Part shown: piece by piece, positions 7,068 to 14,710 of the stretch
Layout: every line of letters begins with the position of its first letter
Numbering within the stretch: the first letter of the stretch is position 1
Origin: an uncultured Bacilli bacterium
GTDB lineage: Bacteria > Bacillota_I > Bacilli_A > RF39 > UBA660
NCBI GenBank assembly: GCA_944332265.1
Contig: CALVJQ010000017.1
Location: 1 to 34,608, forward strand
DNA length: 34,608 bases
Direction of reading: 5' to 3'
Position numbers and translations under genes: made by a program
Notes under the pieces: model-generated
What the model was told of the DNA's origin: nothing
Databases searched by the model: none
Seen by the model: the letters and a program-made list of their open reading frames with translations, nothing else

Positions 7068-8138
7068 ATGAGTAAAGTTAAGTTAGTAGTATTAAATAAT
7101 ATTTTAGATTTTGGTTCTAAAGTGAATAATCATTTAATGAAGATGAATAAGACTAAAGAAAGTTATATAATAAAATCAAAAAGTGATAGATTTAGTAATG
7201 GTGAAGGTAAAGTTGCTATTAATGAATCAGTAAATGGTACGGATTTATATATAATTAGTGATGTTGGTAATTATGGAATAAGTTATATGATGCACGGTAG
7301 GGAACATTTTATGTCACCTGATGAACATTTTGAAGATATTAAAAGAGTAATTGCTGCTACTAGTGGGCATGCTGATAAAATTAATGTAATTATGCCGTTA
7401 TTATATGAAGCAAGACAACATAAAAGAAGAGGTAATGAATCTTTGGACTGTGCTATAGCTTTACAAGAATTAGAAAAAATGGGAGTTGATAATATAATAA
7501 CATTTGATGCACATGATCCTAGTATATGTAATGCTATTCCTAGATTACCATTTGAAAATTTTTATCCAACACATGATATATTAATAAACTTGATAGAAAA
7601 AGAAGATATAAATGATATTTTGGTTGTAAGTCCAGATATGGGAGCGATGGAAAGGGCAAGATATTATGCAGAAATGCTTGGTTGTGATGTTGGAGTATTT
7701 TATAAAAGAAGAGATTTAAGTAAAGTTGTTAATGGTAAAAATCCTATAATAGAACATATGTATATGGGGGCTTCTCCTAAAGGAAAAGATATTTTAATAG
7801 TTGATGATATGATAGCAAGTGGAGGATCAATGATAGAGGTAGCTCTTAATTTAAAAGAAAGAGGAGCAAATAGTATATATTTAGTTGCGACATTTGCATT
7901 ATTAACAGAAGGAATTAATAATTTTGTTGAAGCGTATCAAAAAGGTTTATTTACTAAATTATATTCTACTAACTTATCTTATGTTCCAGAAGATATAAAG
8001 AACTTACCTTGGTATGAAGAAGTTGATATTTCAGAGTATATGGCTAATATTATTGATACAATTCATAAACAAAAAGATATTAATAAATTATGGAATGGTA
8101 AAAAAGAAGTAATAGATAAAATTAAAAATATTTTGTGA
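7068..8138 (+). CDS. prs: Ribose-phosphate pyrophosphokinase
   Basis: This enzyme makes PRPP from ribose 5-phosphate and ATP. Family features are VSPDMGAMERARYYAE, the pyrophosphate-binding region, and the PRPP signature DDMIASGGSMIEVA, with the Asp pair and Gly loop intact, near residues 245-258. The N-terminal half (including MMHGREHFMSPDEHFEDIK) departs from the housekeeping form, so this may be a specialised paralog. Length (356 aa) is somewhat above the usual ~315. Its place in an NAD operon suggests it feeds nicotinate phosphoribosyltransferase directly with PRPP. Whether a second prs exists elsewhere cannot be seen here. Confidence 0.88.
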   Translation: MSKVKLVVLNNILDFGSKVNNHLMKMNKTKESYIIKSKSDRFSNGEGKVAINESVNGTDLYIISDVGNYGISYMMHGREHFMSPDEHFEDIKRVIAATSGHADKINVIMPLLYEARQHKRRGNESLDCAIALQELEKMGVDNIITFDAHDPSICNAIPRLPFENFYPTHDILINLIEKEDINDILVVSPDMGAMERARYYAEMLGCDVGVFYKRRDLSKVVNGKNPIIEHMYMGASPKGKDILIVDDMIASGGSMIEVALNLKERGANSIYLVATFALLTEGINNFVEAYQKGLFTKLYSTNLSYVPEDIKNLPWYEEVDISEYMANIIDTIHKQKDINKLWNGKKEVIDKIKNIL

Positions 8139-8159
8139 TATTAATAAAATGATAATAAG
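8137..8159 (+). promoter_or_regulatory. Putative internal NrtR site before nadD
   Basis: The 33-bp gap between prs and nadD holds a site matching the strong operator at 19 of 23 positions. It carries TAAAAT at the place where the main promoters have TATAAT, so it may also be a weak internal promoter. No -35 box is visible. Confidence 0.45.
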
Positions 8160-8171
8160 GAAGATGATAGT

Positions 8172-8762
8172 ATGAAAATTGGAATATTTGGAGGTAGTTT
8201 TAATCCACCTCATAAGATGCATGTAGAAATGGCAAAAGAATTAATTAATAAACATTATGTTGATAAAATAATCTATGTTCCAACAGGGTCAAAATATAAA
8301 TATAAAAATAATTTAATTGATGATTATAAAAGATATCGTATGTTAGAAATCATTTGTCAAAAAGAAAAAAATATGGAAGTTAATAATTATGAATTAAAAG
8401 ATAAAGTTGTTTATACATATGAAACATTAAAATATTTTAAAGATAAGTATAAAAATGATGAAATTTATTTTATATGTGGAACTGATAATCTTTCTTATAT
8501 GGATAAATGGGAGAATGGAGAGTTTATACTAGGTAATTATAAAATCTTAGTAATTAAAAGAGAAACTGATAGTTATGAAGCTATTATAAAAAGATTAAAT
8601 AAATATAAAGATAATATTATTTTAACGGATGTTTTACCATATAAAATATCTTCTACTATTATAAGAGAAATGATTAAGAATAATAGTAAGGATATTAATA
8701 AATATTTAGATAATGATGTTTATAAATATATAAAGAAAAATAAGTTGTATTTGGAGGATTAA
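8172..8762 (+). CDS. nadD: Nicotinate-nucleotide adenylyltransferase
   Basis: The protein transfers AMP from ATP to nicotinate mononucleotide, giving nicotinate adenine dinucleotide, the substrate of NadE. The nucleotidyltransferase motif GGSFNPPHKMH with His14 and His17 opens the protein, a substrate-binding segment (CGTDNLSYMDKW) follows, and the C-terminal ISSTIIRE motif of the family is intact. Length (196 aa) is typical. It is followed by pnuC after a single base, indicating tight co-transcription. Confidence 0.95.
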   Translation: MKIGIFGGSFNPPHKMHVEMAKELINKHYVDKIIYVPTGSKYKYKNNLIDDYKRYRMLEIICQKEKNMEVNNYELKDKVVYTYETLKYFKDKYKNDEIYFICGTDNLSYMDKWENGEFILGNYKILVIKRETDSYEAIIKRLNKYKDNIILTDVLPYKISSTIIREMIKNNSKDINKYLDNDVYKYIKKNKLYLED

Positions 8763-8763
8763 G

Positions 8764-9435
8764 ATGAAAGAGTTATTAAAAAAGTTTAATTGGTTTGAAT
8801 GGGGAATGATTTTATCAGTTATCGGATTTACTATTTATTTTACTATAATTGATAAAGATAATAGTATTTGGTATTTATTTATTGATGGAATGGTAGCTAT
8901 ATGTGGAATATTTTGCGTAGTGTTATGTGCAAAAGGAAAAAAGTGTCAATATATATGGGGGTTATTTAATGTAATCGGTTATATTATAGTAGCTTTTATT
9001 AATAGGTATTATGGAGAAGTAATGTTAAATGCTTTATATTATTTACCTTCGCAATTTATAGGTTATTATTTATGGAATAAAAATATGAATGATGATAAGT
9101 CTTTAGTAAAAGGTAAAAAGCTTAAGATTAGAGAAATTGTATTACTTGCTATTGTAACATCTATTGGAATATTTGGTTATAAATTGGTATTAGATTGCTT
9201 AGGAGGAGTTCAAACGTTACTTGATAGTTCTTCTACTATATTATCAGTTATAGCTAATGCTTTAATGATGTTGAGATATCGTGAACAATGGTTAATGTGG
9301 ATTATAATCGATGGTGTTACGGTTATAATGTGGTTGCTTGTTGGTGATTATATAATGGTTACAATGTGGGCTGTTTATTTAGTGAATGCATTTTACGGTT
9401 ATTATAATTGGAGTAAAATAATAAAGGAGAATTAG
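8764..9435 (+). CDS. pnuC: Nicotinamide riboside transporter PnuC
   Basis: This integral membrane protein has about seven hydrophobic segments in 223 residues. It carries family features: YYGEVMLNALYYLPSQFIGYYLW in the central part and an EQWLMWIIIDG segment near the C-terminus. PnuC proteins let nicotinamide riboside cross the cytoplasmic membrane by facilitated diffusion, driven by phosphorylation inside. The next gene, one base downstream, encodes the matching kinase (NadR type), which supports nicotinamide riboside rather than thiamine as the substrate. Confidence 0.92.
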   Translation: MKELLKKFNWFEWGMILSVIGFTIYFTIIDKDNSIWYLFIDGMVAICGIFCVVLCAKGKKCQYIWGLFNVIGYIIVAFINRYYGEVMLNALYYLPSQFIGYYLWNKNMNDDKSLVKGKKLKIREIVLLAIVTSIGIFGYKLVLDCLGGVQTLLDSSSTILSVIANALMMLRYREQWLMWIIIDGVTVIMWLLVGDYIMVTMWAVYLVNAFYGYYNWSKIIKEN

Positions 9436-9436
9436 T

Positions 9437-10450
9437 ATGTATAAAGTTGGAATGTATGGAGGAACTTTTAATCCTTTACATTTAGGTCATGTTAATGACA
9501 TTATAAAGGCTTCTAACCAATGTGAAGAGTTATATGTTGTTTTAAGTGTGATGAATAATTCTTTAGAAATTGATCATCGTGAGAGATTTAAATGGTTAAA
9601 AAATATGACTAAACATATGAGTAATGTAAAAGTTATAGAGATATTTGATGATAATTCTTCTAAAGATAGTTATGATTGGGATAAAGGTGCTTCTGATATA
9701 AAGAGCATAATTGCTAAAAAAATAGATGTTGTTTTTGCAGGCGATGATTATAAAGATAAGAATATTTGGGAAAAATTATATCCAGAAGCAGAAGTTATTT
9801 ATTTTTCTAGAAAAGAAGTAAATGTGTCTTCAACGATGATAAGAGAAAACCCTTATAAATATTTTGATTATTTACCTAGTGTTGTTCAAAGATATTATAT
9901 TAAGAAAGTCTGTATTATTGGAACAGAAAGTTGTGGAAAAACAACTTTAGTTGAGAATTTGGCTTTATATTTTAATACGACAAGGGTTTTAGAAGCTGGT
10001 AGATATATTTGTGATGATGCTGGAGGAATCGATAATATGCAAAGGTATCATTACTTTGATATTTTATTTAAGCATAAACAGTTAGAAAGAGAAGCTTTAG
10101 AAAAAGCTAATAAGGTTTTATTTATTGATACGGATTCGCTTATAACTCTTTATTATTATAAATTAGGCTTTTCAACAAATAATAAAATAGATAAAGCATT
10201 TAAAAAAGTGGCAACAGGAATAAGTGATTTAAATGATTATGATTTATATTTATTTTTAGAACCTGATGTGGCTTGGGTTCAAGATGGAACTAGAACATAT
10301 GGGGAAGATAAAGTTAGAGAAGATAATAATTTAATGTTAAAAAAATTGTTAAAATATCAGGGGATTAAATATTTAAGTATAAAAGGTAATTATGAAGAAA
10401 GATATGAAAAAGCTTGTGAAGCAGTTGTTAAGCTTTTAGGTGGTGATTAG
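9437..10450 (+). CDS. nadR: NadR-type NMN adenylyltransferase / ribosylnicotinamide kinase
   Basis: Two enzymatic domains are fused. The N-terminal nucleotidyltransferase (about residues 1-150) starts with GGTFNPLHLGH and ends with VSSTMIRENP. The C-terminal kinase (about 155-337) has the P-loop GTESCGKTT at 162-170. The kinase makes NMN from nicotinamide riboside and the transferase makes NAD directly from NMN. The N-terminal helix-turn-helix repressor domain of enterobacterial NadR is absent, as is usual outside that group, so this is an enzyme and not a regulator. It completes a PnuC-NadR route that bypasses NadD and NadE. Confidence 0.93.
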   Translation: MYKVGMYGGTFNPLHLGHVNDIIKASNQCEELYVVLSVMNNSLEIDHRERFKWLKNMTKHMSNVKVIEIFDDNSSKDSYDWDKGASDIKSIIAKKIDVVFAGDDYKDKNIWEKLYPEAEVIYFSRKEVNVSSTMIRENPYKYFDYLPSVVQRYYIKKVCIIGTESCGKTTLVENLALYFNTTRVLEAGRYICDDAGGIDNMQRYHYFDILFKHKQLEREALEKANKVLFIDTDSLITLYYYKLGFSTNNKIDKAFKKVATGISDLNDYDLYLFLEPDVAWVQDGTRTYGEDKVREDNNLMLKKLLKYQGIKYLSIKGNYEERYEKACEAVVKLLGGD

Positions 10451-10825
10451 ATGTTTTTATCAACTGATATTTTAGAATTTATTAATAAAATAGTTAATAA
10501 TAGTATTATTTCTGATAAGGAAAATGTTAAAGAAAATATTAATAAATTTAGAGATTATTTAAAATTAACAAAAATGGCAGATGAACAATTATTAACTGAG
10601 ATTGATATTATTATTGAATGTTTGGAAGAATTATTGATTATAAAAAATAAGATCGGTTATGTTGATGTTTCATCTATTTTAGAATCTAGTAAAGAGAAAA
10701 TTAATGGTAGACCTTTAAAAAAGAGTAGACAATCTATTTATAATCAAAAACATTATAGTCATTATTCTAGTAGCGGTTCATCAAGTTGTGGTGGTGGAGG
10801 TATTTCATCATATAGGAGTTGTTAG
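10451..10825 (+). CDS. Small protein with Ser/Gly/Cys C-terminal tail, possible radical SAM substrate
   Basis: I recognise no family for this 124-residue protein. Residues ~1-85 are predicted helical and acidic. After a basic linker (PLKKSRQS) comes a low-complexity tail of Tyr, His, Ser, Gly and two Cys (Cys113 and Cys124, enclosing GGGGISSYRS). A helical leader plus a Cys/Gly/Ser core is the layout of precursor peptides modified by radical SAM enzymes, and such an enzyme is encoded one base downstream. The protein is longer than most precursors and no peptidase or exporter gene is nearby, so a structural or metal-binding tail is an alternative. It directly abuts nadR inside the NAD operon. 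Confidence 0.8.
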   Translation: MFLSTDILEFINKIVNNSIISDKENVKENINKFRDYLKLTKMADEQLLTEIDIIIECLEELLIIKNKIGYVDVSSILESSKEKINGRPLKKSRQSIYNQKHYSHYSSSGSSSCGGGGISSYRSC

Positions 10826-10826
10826 G

Positions 10827-11741
10827 ATGAAAACAATAAGAATATTTAATCAAGATATATTAGTTAGAGATAGTTTATGTACAACGGATATTAATAAAAG
10901 AAAAGAAGTTTTACCTTCATTAAGGTTATATATAAAATTAACAGATGAATGTAATGCTAATTGTTTATTCTGTTCAAATAGAGATGCTAGAGATTTTGGA
11001 ACAATTGATTTAAAAAAATTAGAATATGTTATTAGGTATTTATTAAATATGAAAGTTTTACATGGAATTAGTATAACTGGTGGAGAACCAATGGTTAATC
11101 CTGATATGATGAATAAATTATTAAATCTAATTTATGAAATAGATTCTTCATTAGAAGTAGCTATTAGTACTAATGGGTATAATTTATTAGAATTTTTGAA
11201 GATGGATGCTGTTAATAAGTTAGAATCTATTCACATATCAAGACATCATTATAATGATGAAGTTAATTTTAATATATTTGGTAGTAAAGATGTTGCTAGT
11301 AGTAAAGATATTATATTATTGCAAGAAGGATTAGATGATAAGAAAATTATTAATATAAATACATTAATAATGAAAAAATATATAGATAATTTAGAAGAAA
11401 TAAAAAGAATGTTAGATTACGTTGGTAATTTAGGAGTATATAAGAATGGATTTGTTTCTTTAATGAAATGTAATTCTTTTGCTCTAGAGCATTTTATAAA
11501 TTTTAATGATATATTTAATAATTTAGATAAGAACTTTTATTTAGGACATCATTTTTATAGTGGAGAATATTGTGAATGTGTAGATGGTCTTTATTTAACT
11601 AAATATAATAAAATAGTTGAATTTTATGCGAGAATGGTAAAAGAATGTAATTGTCCTTATACAACTCAATTAGTTTATACTTCAGATAATAAAGTGACAG
11701 CTGGTTTTGGAAAAAGGCTTTTATATAAAGAGAAAAGTTAG
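10827..11741 (+). CDS. Radical SAM protein of unknown function in the NAD operon
   Basis: The [4Fe-4S] binding motif CX3CX2C is at Cys42, Cys46 and Cys49 (CNANCLFC). SITGGEPMVN at ~81-90 is the SAM-binding GGE motif, followed by an AISTNGYN strand. The layout resembles MoaA/SPASM-type radical SAM enzymes. The C-terminal third has further Cys residues (MKC, YCEC, ECNC) that could hold an auxiliary cluster. An upstream GTG frame start at 10788 would overlap the previous gene; the ATG at 10827, behind AGGAGTTGTTAGG, is preferred. The substrate is unknown: either the adjacent Cys-tailed protein or a metabolite related to nicotinamide would fit the context. Confidence 0.87.
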   Translation: MKTIRIFNQDILVRDSLCTTDINKRKEVLPSLRLYIKLTDECNANCLFCSNRDARDFGTIDLKKLEYVIRYLLNMKVLHGISITGGEPMVNPDMMNKLLNLIYEIDSSLEVAISTNGYNLLEFLKMDAVNKLESIHISRHHYNDEVNFNIFGSKDVASSKDIILLQEGLDDKKIININTLIMKKYIDNLEEIKRMLDYVGNLGVYKNGFVSLMKCNSFALEHFINFNDIFNNLDKNFYLGHHFYSGEYCECVDGLYLTKYNKIVEFYARMVKECNCPYTTQLVYTSDNKVTAGFGKRLLYKEKS

Positions 11742-11773
11742 TATAATAAGATATTAATAAGAATGAGGTGTTT

Positions 11774-12262
11774 ATGATGACGTTTAGAAAAATAATAAAG
11801 GAATTAACTAAAAGAAATGAAACAATAGCTACTATGGAGTCTTGTACAGGTGGGGGAGTTGCTAATGCGATAACTAATATTGAAGGAGCTTCGGAAATTT
11901 TAAAATTTAGTGCAGTTACATATTCTAATGAATATAAAATAAAAATGGGTGTTTCTGGTGACATTATAAATAAATATAGTGTTTATAGTATGGAAACAGC
12001 TCATGAAATGGCTTTTAATATTAGTAAATTTGCTAATGCTAATTATGGTATTGGAATTACGGGAAAATTAAATAGAGCAGATAAAAATAATAATTTTGGT
12101 AAGGATAATGAAGTTTATATAAGTATATATTATAAAGGTAATTATTATGATATAAAGATATCTGTTGATAAGAAGACGAGAAAACAAAATAAAGATGTTA
12201 TTATAAAAGTAATAACTGATAAGTTAGGTGATATTATATGGGGAGAAGGATTAATAAAGTAA
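11774..12262 (+). CDS. pncC: Nicotinamide-nucleotide amidase, CinA C-terminal type
   Basis: The stand-alone CinA-C domain hydrolyses NMN to nicotinate mononucleotide, so it can feed NMN, for example from DNA ligase, back into the NadD-NadE route. The active-site segment TMESCTGGGVA and the SAVTYSNEYKIKMGV strand are clear. The later Gly-rich loop, usually a TGxAGP type, is instead GITGKLNRADKNN, so this branch is divergent. A GTG at 11768 lies inside the GAGGTG ribosome binding site, and ATG 11774 (or 11777) is the start. The 32-bp gap upstream contains GATATTAATAA, an NrtR half-site-like sequence. The end overlaps nadK by 25 bp. Confidence 0.87.
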   Translation: MMTFRKIIKELTKRNETIATMESCTGGGVANAITNIEGASEILKFSAVTYSNEYKIKMGVSGDIINKYSVYSMETAHEMAFNISKFANANYGIGITGKLNRADKNNNFGKDNEVYISIYYKGNYYDIKISVDKKTRKQNKDVIIKVITDKLGDIIWGEGLIK

Positions 12263-13047
12263 AGTTATTTGTTAATGATAATGAGCAATCTGTTTTAGTT
12301 GCTAAAGATTTAGAAATAGAATTAATTAAATATGGTTTTAAAATTGTAAATCGTAATTATGATTTGGCTATTTCAGTTGGTGGTGATGGCTCATTTTTAA
12401 GAATGGTAAAAGAAACTAAATTTAATGACAAAATATATTATATAGGTGTTAATAGTGGAACACTTGGTTTTTTGCAAGAAATTGATATTAAAAATACTAC
12501 TGATTTTGTTAAAAGATTAAATTGTGACGAATATAAAATAGAAGATATTAAAGTTCAACAAACTAAAGTTATTACATCTAATCAAATATATAATTTTGAT
12601 AGTTTAAATGAAATTGTTATTAGAAATAGAGATTTTAATACTTTAAAGATTCCTATATATGTTGATGATGAATTACTAGAGAATTTTAGTGGTGATGGAA
12701 TACTAGTAAGTACTAGTACAGGTAGTACAGCTTATAATATGAGTTTTGGAGGAAGTATTGTTTATAACACATTAGGAGTACTTGCGATAACACCTATTGC
12801 TCCTTTAAATAATAAAGTTTATTCTACTTTAACTAATAGTGTAATTGTTCCTAATAATAAAATTGTATCTTTTGTACCAAGTAAAGAATTTAAAGATTTA
12901 TTTATCCAAGTAGATGGAGTTAATAAAGTAATAGATGATGTTATTAAAATAGAAACTTTGATAGGTGATAAAACTATTAAGTGCATTAGAATGAATGATT
13001 TTCATTTTATAAAAGTAATAAAAAATAAGATATTACAAAATTTATAG
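12238..13047 (+). CDS. nadK: NAD kinase
   Basis: This enzyme phosphorylates NAD+ to NADP+. The GGDG motif (residues 48-51, ISVGGDGSFLRM) and the second conserved block STSTGSTAYNMSFGG are both present, and length (269 aa) is typical of Gram-positive NAD kinases. The start at 12238 sits seven bases after AGGTG and inside the end of pncC, which suggests translational coupling. It is the last gene of NAD operon 2, and a terminator follows closely. Confidence 0.95.
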   Translation: MGRRINKVKLFVNDNEQSVLVAKDLEIELIKYGFKIVNRNYDLAISVGGDGSFLRMVKETKFNDKIYYIGVNSGTLGFLQEIDIKNTTDFVKRLNCDEYKIEDIKVQQTKVITSNQIYNFDSLNEIVIRNRDFNTLKIPIYVDDELLENFSGDGILVSTSTGSTAYNMSFGGSIVYNTLGVLAITPIAPLNNKVYSTLTNSVIVPNNKIVSFVPSKEFKDLFIQVDGVNKVIDDVIKIETLIGDKTIKCIRMNDFHFIKVIKNKILQNL

Positions 13048-13050
13048 TGT

Positions 13051-13083
13051 AAAGAGGTAATTTTTGTAGTTACTTCTTTTTTT
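13051..13083 (+). terminator. Terminator of NAD operon 2
   Basis: GAGGTAA (13054-13060) pairs with TTACTTC (13070-13076), with one G-U pair and flanking A/T pairs, followed by seven T. It lies four bases after the nadK stop. Confidence 0.85.
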
Positions 13084-13113
13084 ATTATTTGTATAATTAA
13101 AGTAGGTGATAGT

Positions 13114-13995
13114 ATGAAAGATTATTTTGGGTATAAGGATAAAATATGTGTTGTAACTGGTGCTTCTTCTGGTATGGGAAAAGCTGTAACGGAAATGTTA
13201 GTTGATCTAGGAGCTAGAGTATATGCTTTGGATTTAAATAAATGTGATGTATCTGGAATTGAGAAGTATATAGAGTGTAATTTGTCTTTAAAAGATAATA
13301 TTGATAAAGCTTTTAAAGAGATACCAGATCATATAGATTGTTTTTTTGGAGTAGCTGGTTTATCTGGAGCTAAAACGGATTATATTACAACATTTAATTG
13401 TGATTTTACAGCTAATAAATATATTACTTTAGAGTATTTATACGAAAGGATGAGTAAAGGGGGAAGTATTACATATGTTACTTCTACTGCTGGAAAATAT
13501 TGGCAAAATTATATGAAGGAACAAACGCCAGTTATAAGAGCTTTAGGTTTTGAAGGAACAGTTGATAGTATTAAGAAAATCGCTTCTGTGGCACCAGCTT
13601 CTTTTGCGTATATTTTTGCTAAAAGATGCTTATCACAATTTTCTTGTGAACAAGCTATTGAATTAAGTCAGAAAGGTATTCGTGTTAATAATGTAATGCC
13701 AGGTGCTACGGATACAGGAATGAAAGATGAATTTCAAAATATGGCTGGAGGAGAGGAGAATTTAAAAGCTTCCAATGGTTTGGCTGGAAGATTAGCAACT
13801 AGTGAAGAGATGGGATATTCAATTGTCTTTATTGGTAGTGATATGGCTTCCTTTATATCTGGTATTGATTTAATTGTTGATGATACTAACACTAGTTTAG
13901 TTACTTTAGGTAGAAAAAAGGATGTGGGAAAAGTTCCAGCTACGAATATGTTTTTACTTAAAATGGCTGCTAAAATGATGAATAAAAATAAATAG
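13114..13995 (+). CDS. Short-chain dehydrogenase, 3-alpha-hydroxysteroid/coniferyl-alcohol dehydrogenase-like
   Basis: This NAD(P)-dependent Rossmann enzyme carries TGASSGMGKA at the N-terminus, VAGLSGA in place of NNAG, catalytic Ser in VTSTAGKYW and the YxxxK pair in AYIFAKRCL. A ~35-residue insertion between catalytic Ser and Tyr and the later VNNVMPGATDTGM resemble, from memory, the 3-alpha-hydroxysteroid dehydrogenase group typified by the Comamonas enzyme. The ~30-residue C-terminal extension is unusual. The alcohol substrate is unknown. It is transcribed convergently with a TetR gene that sits beside an acyl-CoA ligase gene. A TATAAT at 13092-13097 could be its -10 box. The fold is certain; the subgroup is tentative. 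Confidence 0.87.
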   Translation: MKDYFGYKDKICVVTGASSGMGKAVTEMLVDLGARVYALDLNKCDVSGIEKYIECNLSLKDNIDKAFKEIPDHIDCFFGVAGLSGAKTDYITTFNCDFTANKYITLEYLYERMSKGGSITYVTSTAGKYWQNYMKEQTPVIRALGFEGTVDSIKKIASVAPASFAYIFAKRCLSQFSCEQAIELSQKGIRVNNVMPGATDTGMKDEFQNMAGGEENLKASNGLAGRLATSEEMGYSIVFIGSDMASFISGIDLIVDDTNTSLVTLGRKKDVGKVPATNMFLLKMAAKMMNKNK

Positions 13996-14018
13996 TACGT
14001 TGGTACTATTTATTTTTT
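13984..14018. terminator. Bidirectional terminator between SDR and tetR
   Basis: A 15-bp stem (13984-13998 with 14003-14017) with loop GTTG has A-rich and T-rich sides, so it can stop transcription from both directions. It overlaps both stop codons. Confidence 0.85.
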
Positions 14019-14564
14019 GTATATAAATCGTTTTGTTCCATATGAACTCAAACTTTCAATAATAGATGATATTTCGTCAATGTCAGCGTCAAAATTATTT
14101 TTTATCCAAAAGTTTACAACTCCTAAAGCTCCATTAAAGATGAAGACAGTAGCATATTCTATTTCTTCTTCTTTTAAGTTTGGTAAATCTTCTAACCATT
14201 TATTTTTACATTTTTCATATGCTACTTCTAAGATATCATTTAATAAAAAGACGTTGTTTGTAGTAGTAAATAATAATTTAGCTAATTCTTTGTTATCTAA
14301 AAATACATTTAATAAGTTTTTAGAAAATGTTGAAATATTATTATCTTCTTTAGTAGTTGCATTTTTTAACTCTTGGACAAATTCTTCTTGAATTTTATTT
14401 AGTAAGTCATAAACATCAAGATAATAGCGATAAAAGGTTGCGCGATTAATATCAGCTATTTTACATATTTCACTTACTGTTATATTTTTTATATCTTTTT
14501 CTGATAATAAAGATAGAAAAGTATCTTTTATAATTTTTTTTGTATATTTTATACGACGATCCAT
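14010..14564 (-). CDS. TetR/AcrR-family transcriptional regulator
   Basis: The protein is 184 residues long. The N-terminal helix-turn-helix reads VSEICKIADINRATFYRYYLD, the TetR pattern ending in FYRYY. The C-terminal ~130 residues are the variable ligand-binding helical domain. A clear AAAGGAG ribosome binding site precedes the start. It is divergent from the acyl-CoA ligase gene, and a perfect palindrome in the ligase leader is its most likely operator. By analogy with fatty-acid responsive TetR regulators next to acyl-CoA ligases, an acyl-CoA or related acid may be the inducer; this is inference. Confidence 0.92.
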   Translation of the reverse strand: MDRRIKYTKKIIKDTFLSLLSEKDIKNITVSEICKIADINRATFYRYYLDVYDLLNKIQEEFVQELKNATTKEDNNISTFSKNLLNVFLDNKELAKLLFTTTNNVFLLNDILEVAYEKCKNKWLEDLPNLKEEEIEYATVFIFNGALGVVNFWIKNNFDADIDEISSIIESLSSYGTKRFIYKK

Positions 14565-14635
14565 ATTTACTCCTTTTATTAAACAATTATGTTGGTATTT
14601 GTTTAAAAAATAACATTTTGTTTACTATTTGATGA

Positions 14636-14665
14636 TTGATACTTGGAATAGATTAATTATATAAT
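14636..14665 (+). promoter_or_regulatory. Promoter of the acyl-CoA ligase gene
   Basis: TTGATA (14636-14641) and TATAAT (14660-14665) have an 18-nt spacer. An inverted repeat TTAAACAA/TTGTTTAA (14579-14586 and 14599-14606) lies nearer to the tetR start and may belong to the divergent tetR control region. Confidence 0.72.
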
Positions 14666-14676
14666 ACAATTGTAAT

Positions 14677-14698
14677 TTATTCAACAGATGTTGAATAA
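14677..14698. promoter_or_regulatory. Perfect 22-bp palindrome, probable TetR operator
   Basis: The dyad TTATTCAACA-GA-TGTTGAATAA has no mismatch. It lies 11 bp after the -10 box and directly before the GGAGG ribosome binding site, so it spans the early transcribed region of the ligase gene. Size and symmetry fit a TetR dimer site. Confidence 0.78.
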
Positions 14699-14710
14699 TG
14701 GAGGTTGTTT

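Noticed and set aside
11599-11964. 121-codon minus-strand frame across the radical SAM-pncC junction
   Set aside because: It overlaps two well-supported plus-strand genes and has no family features.
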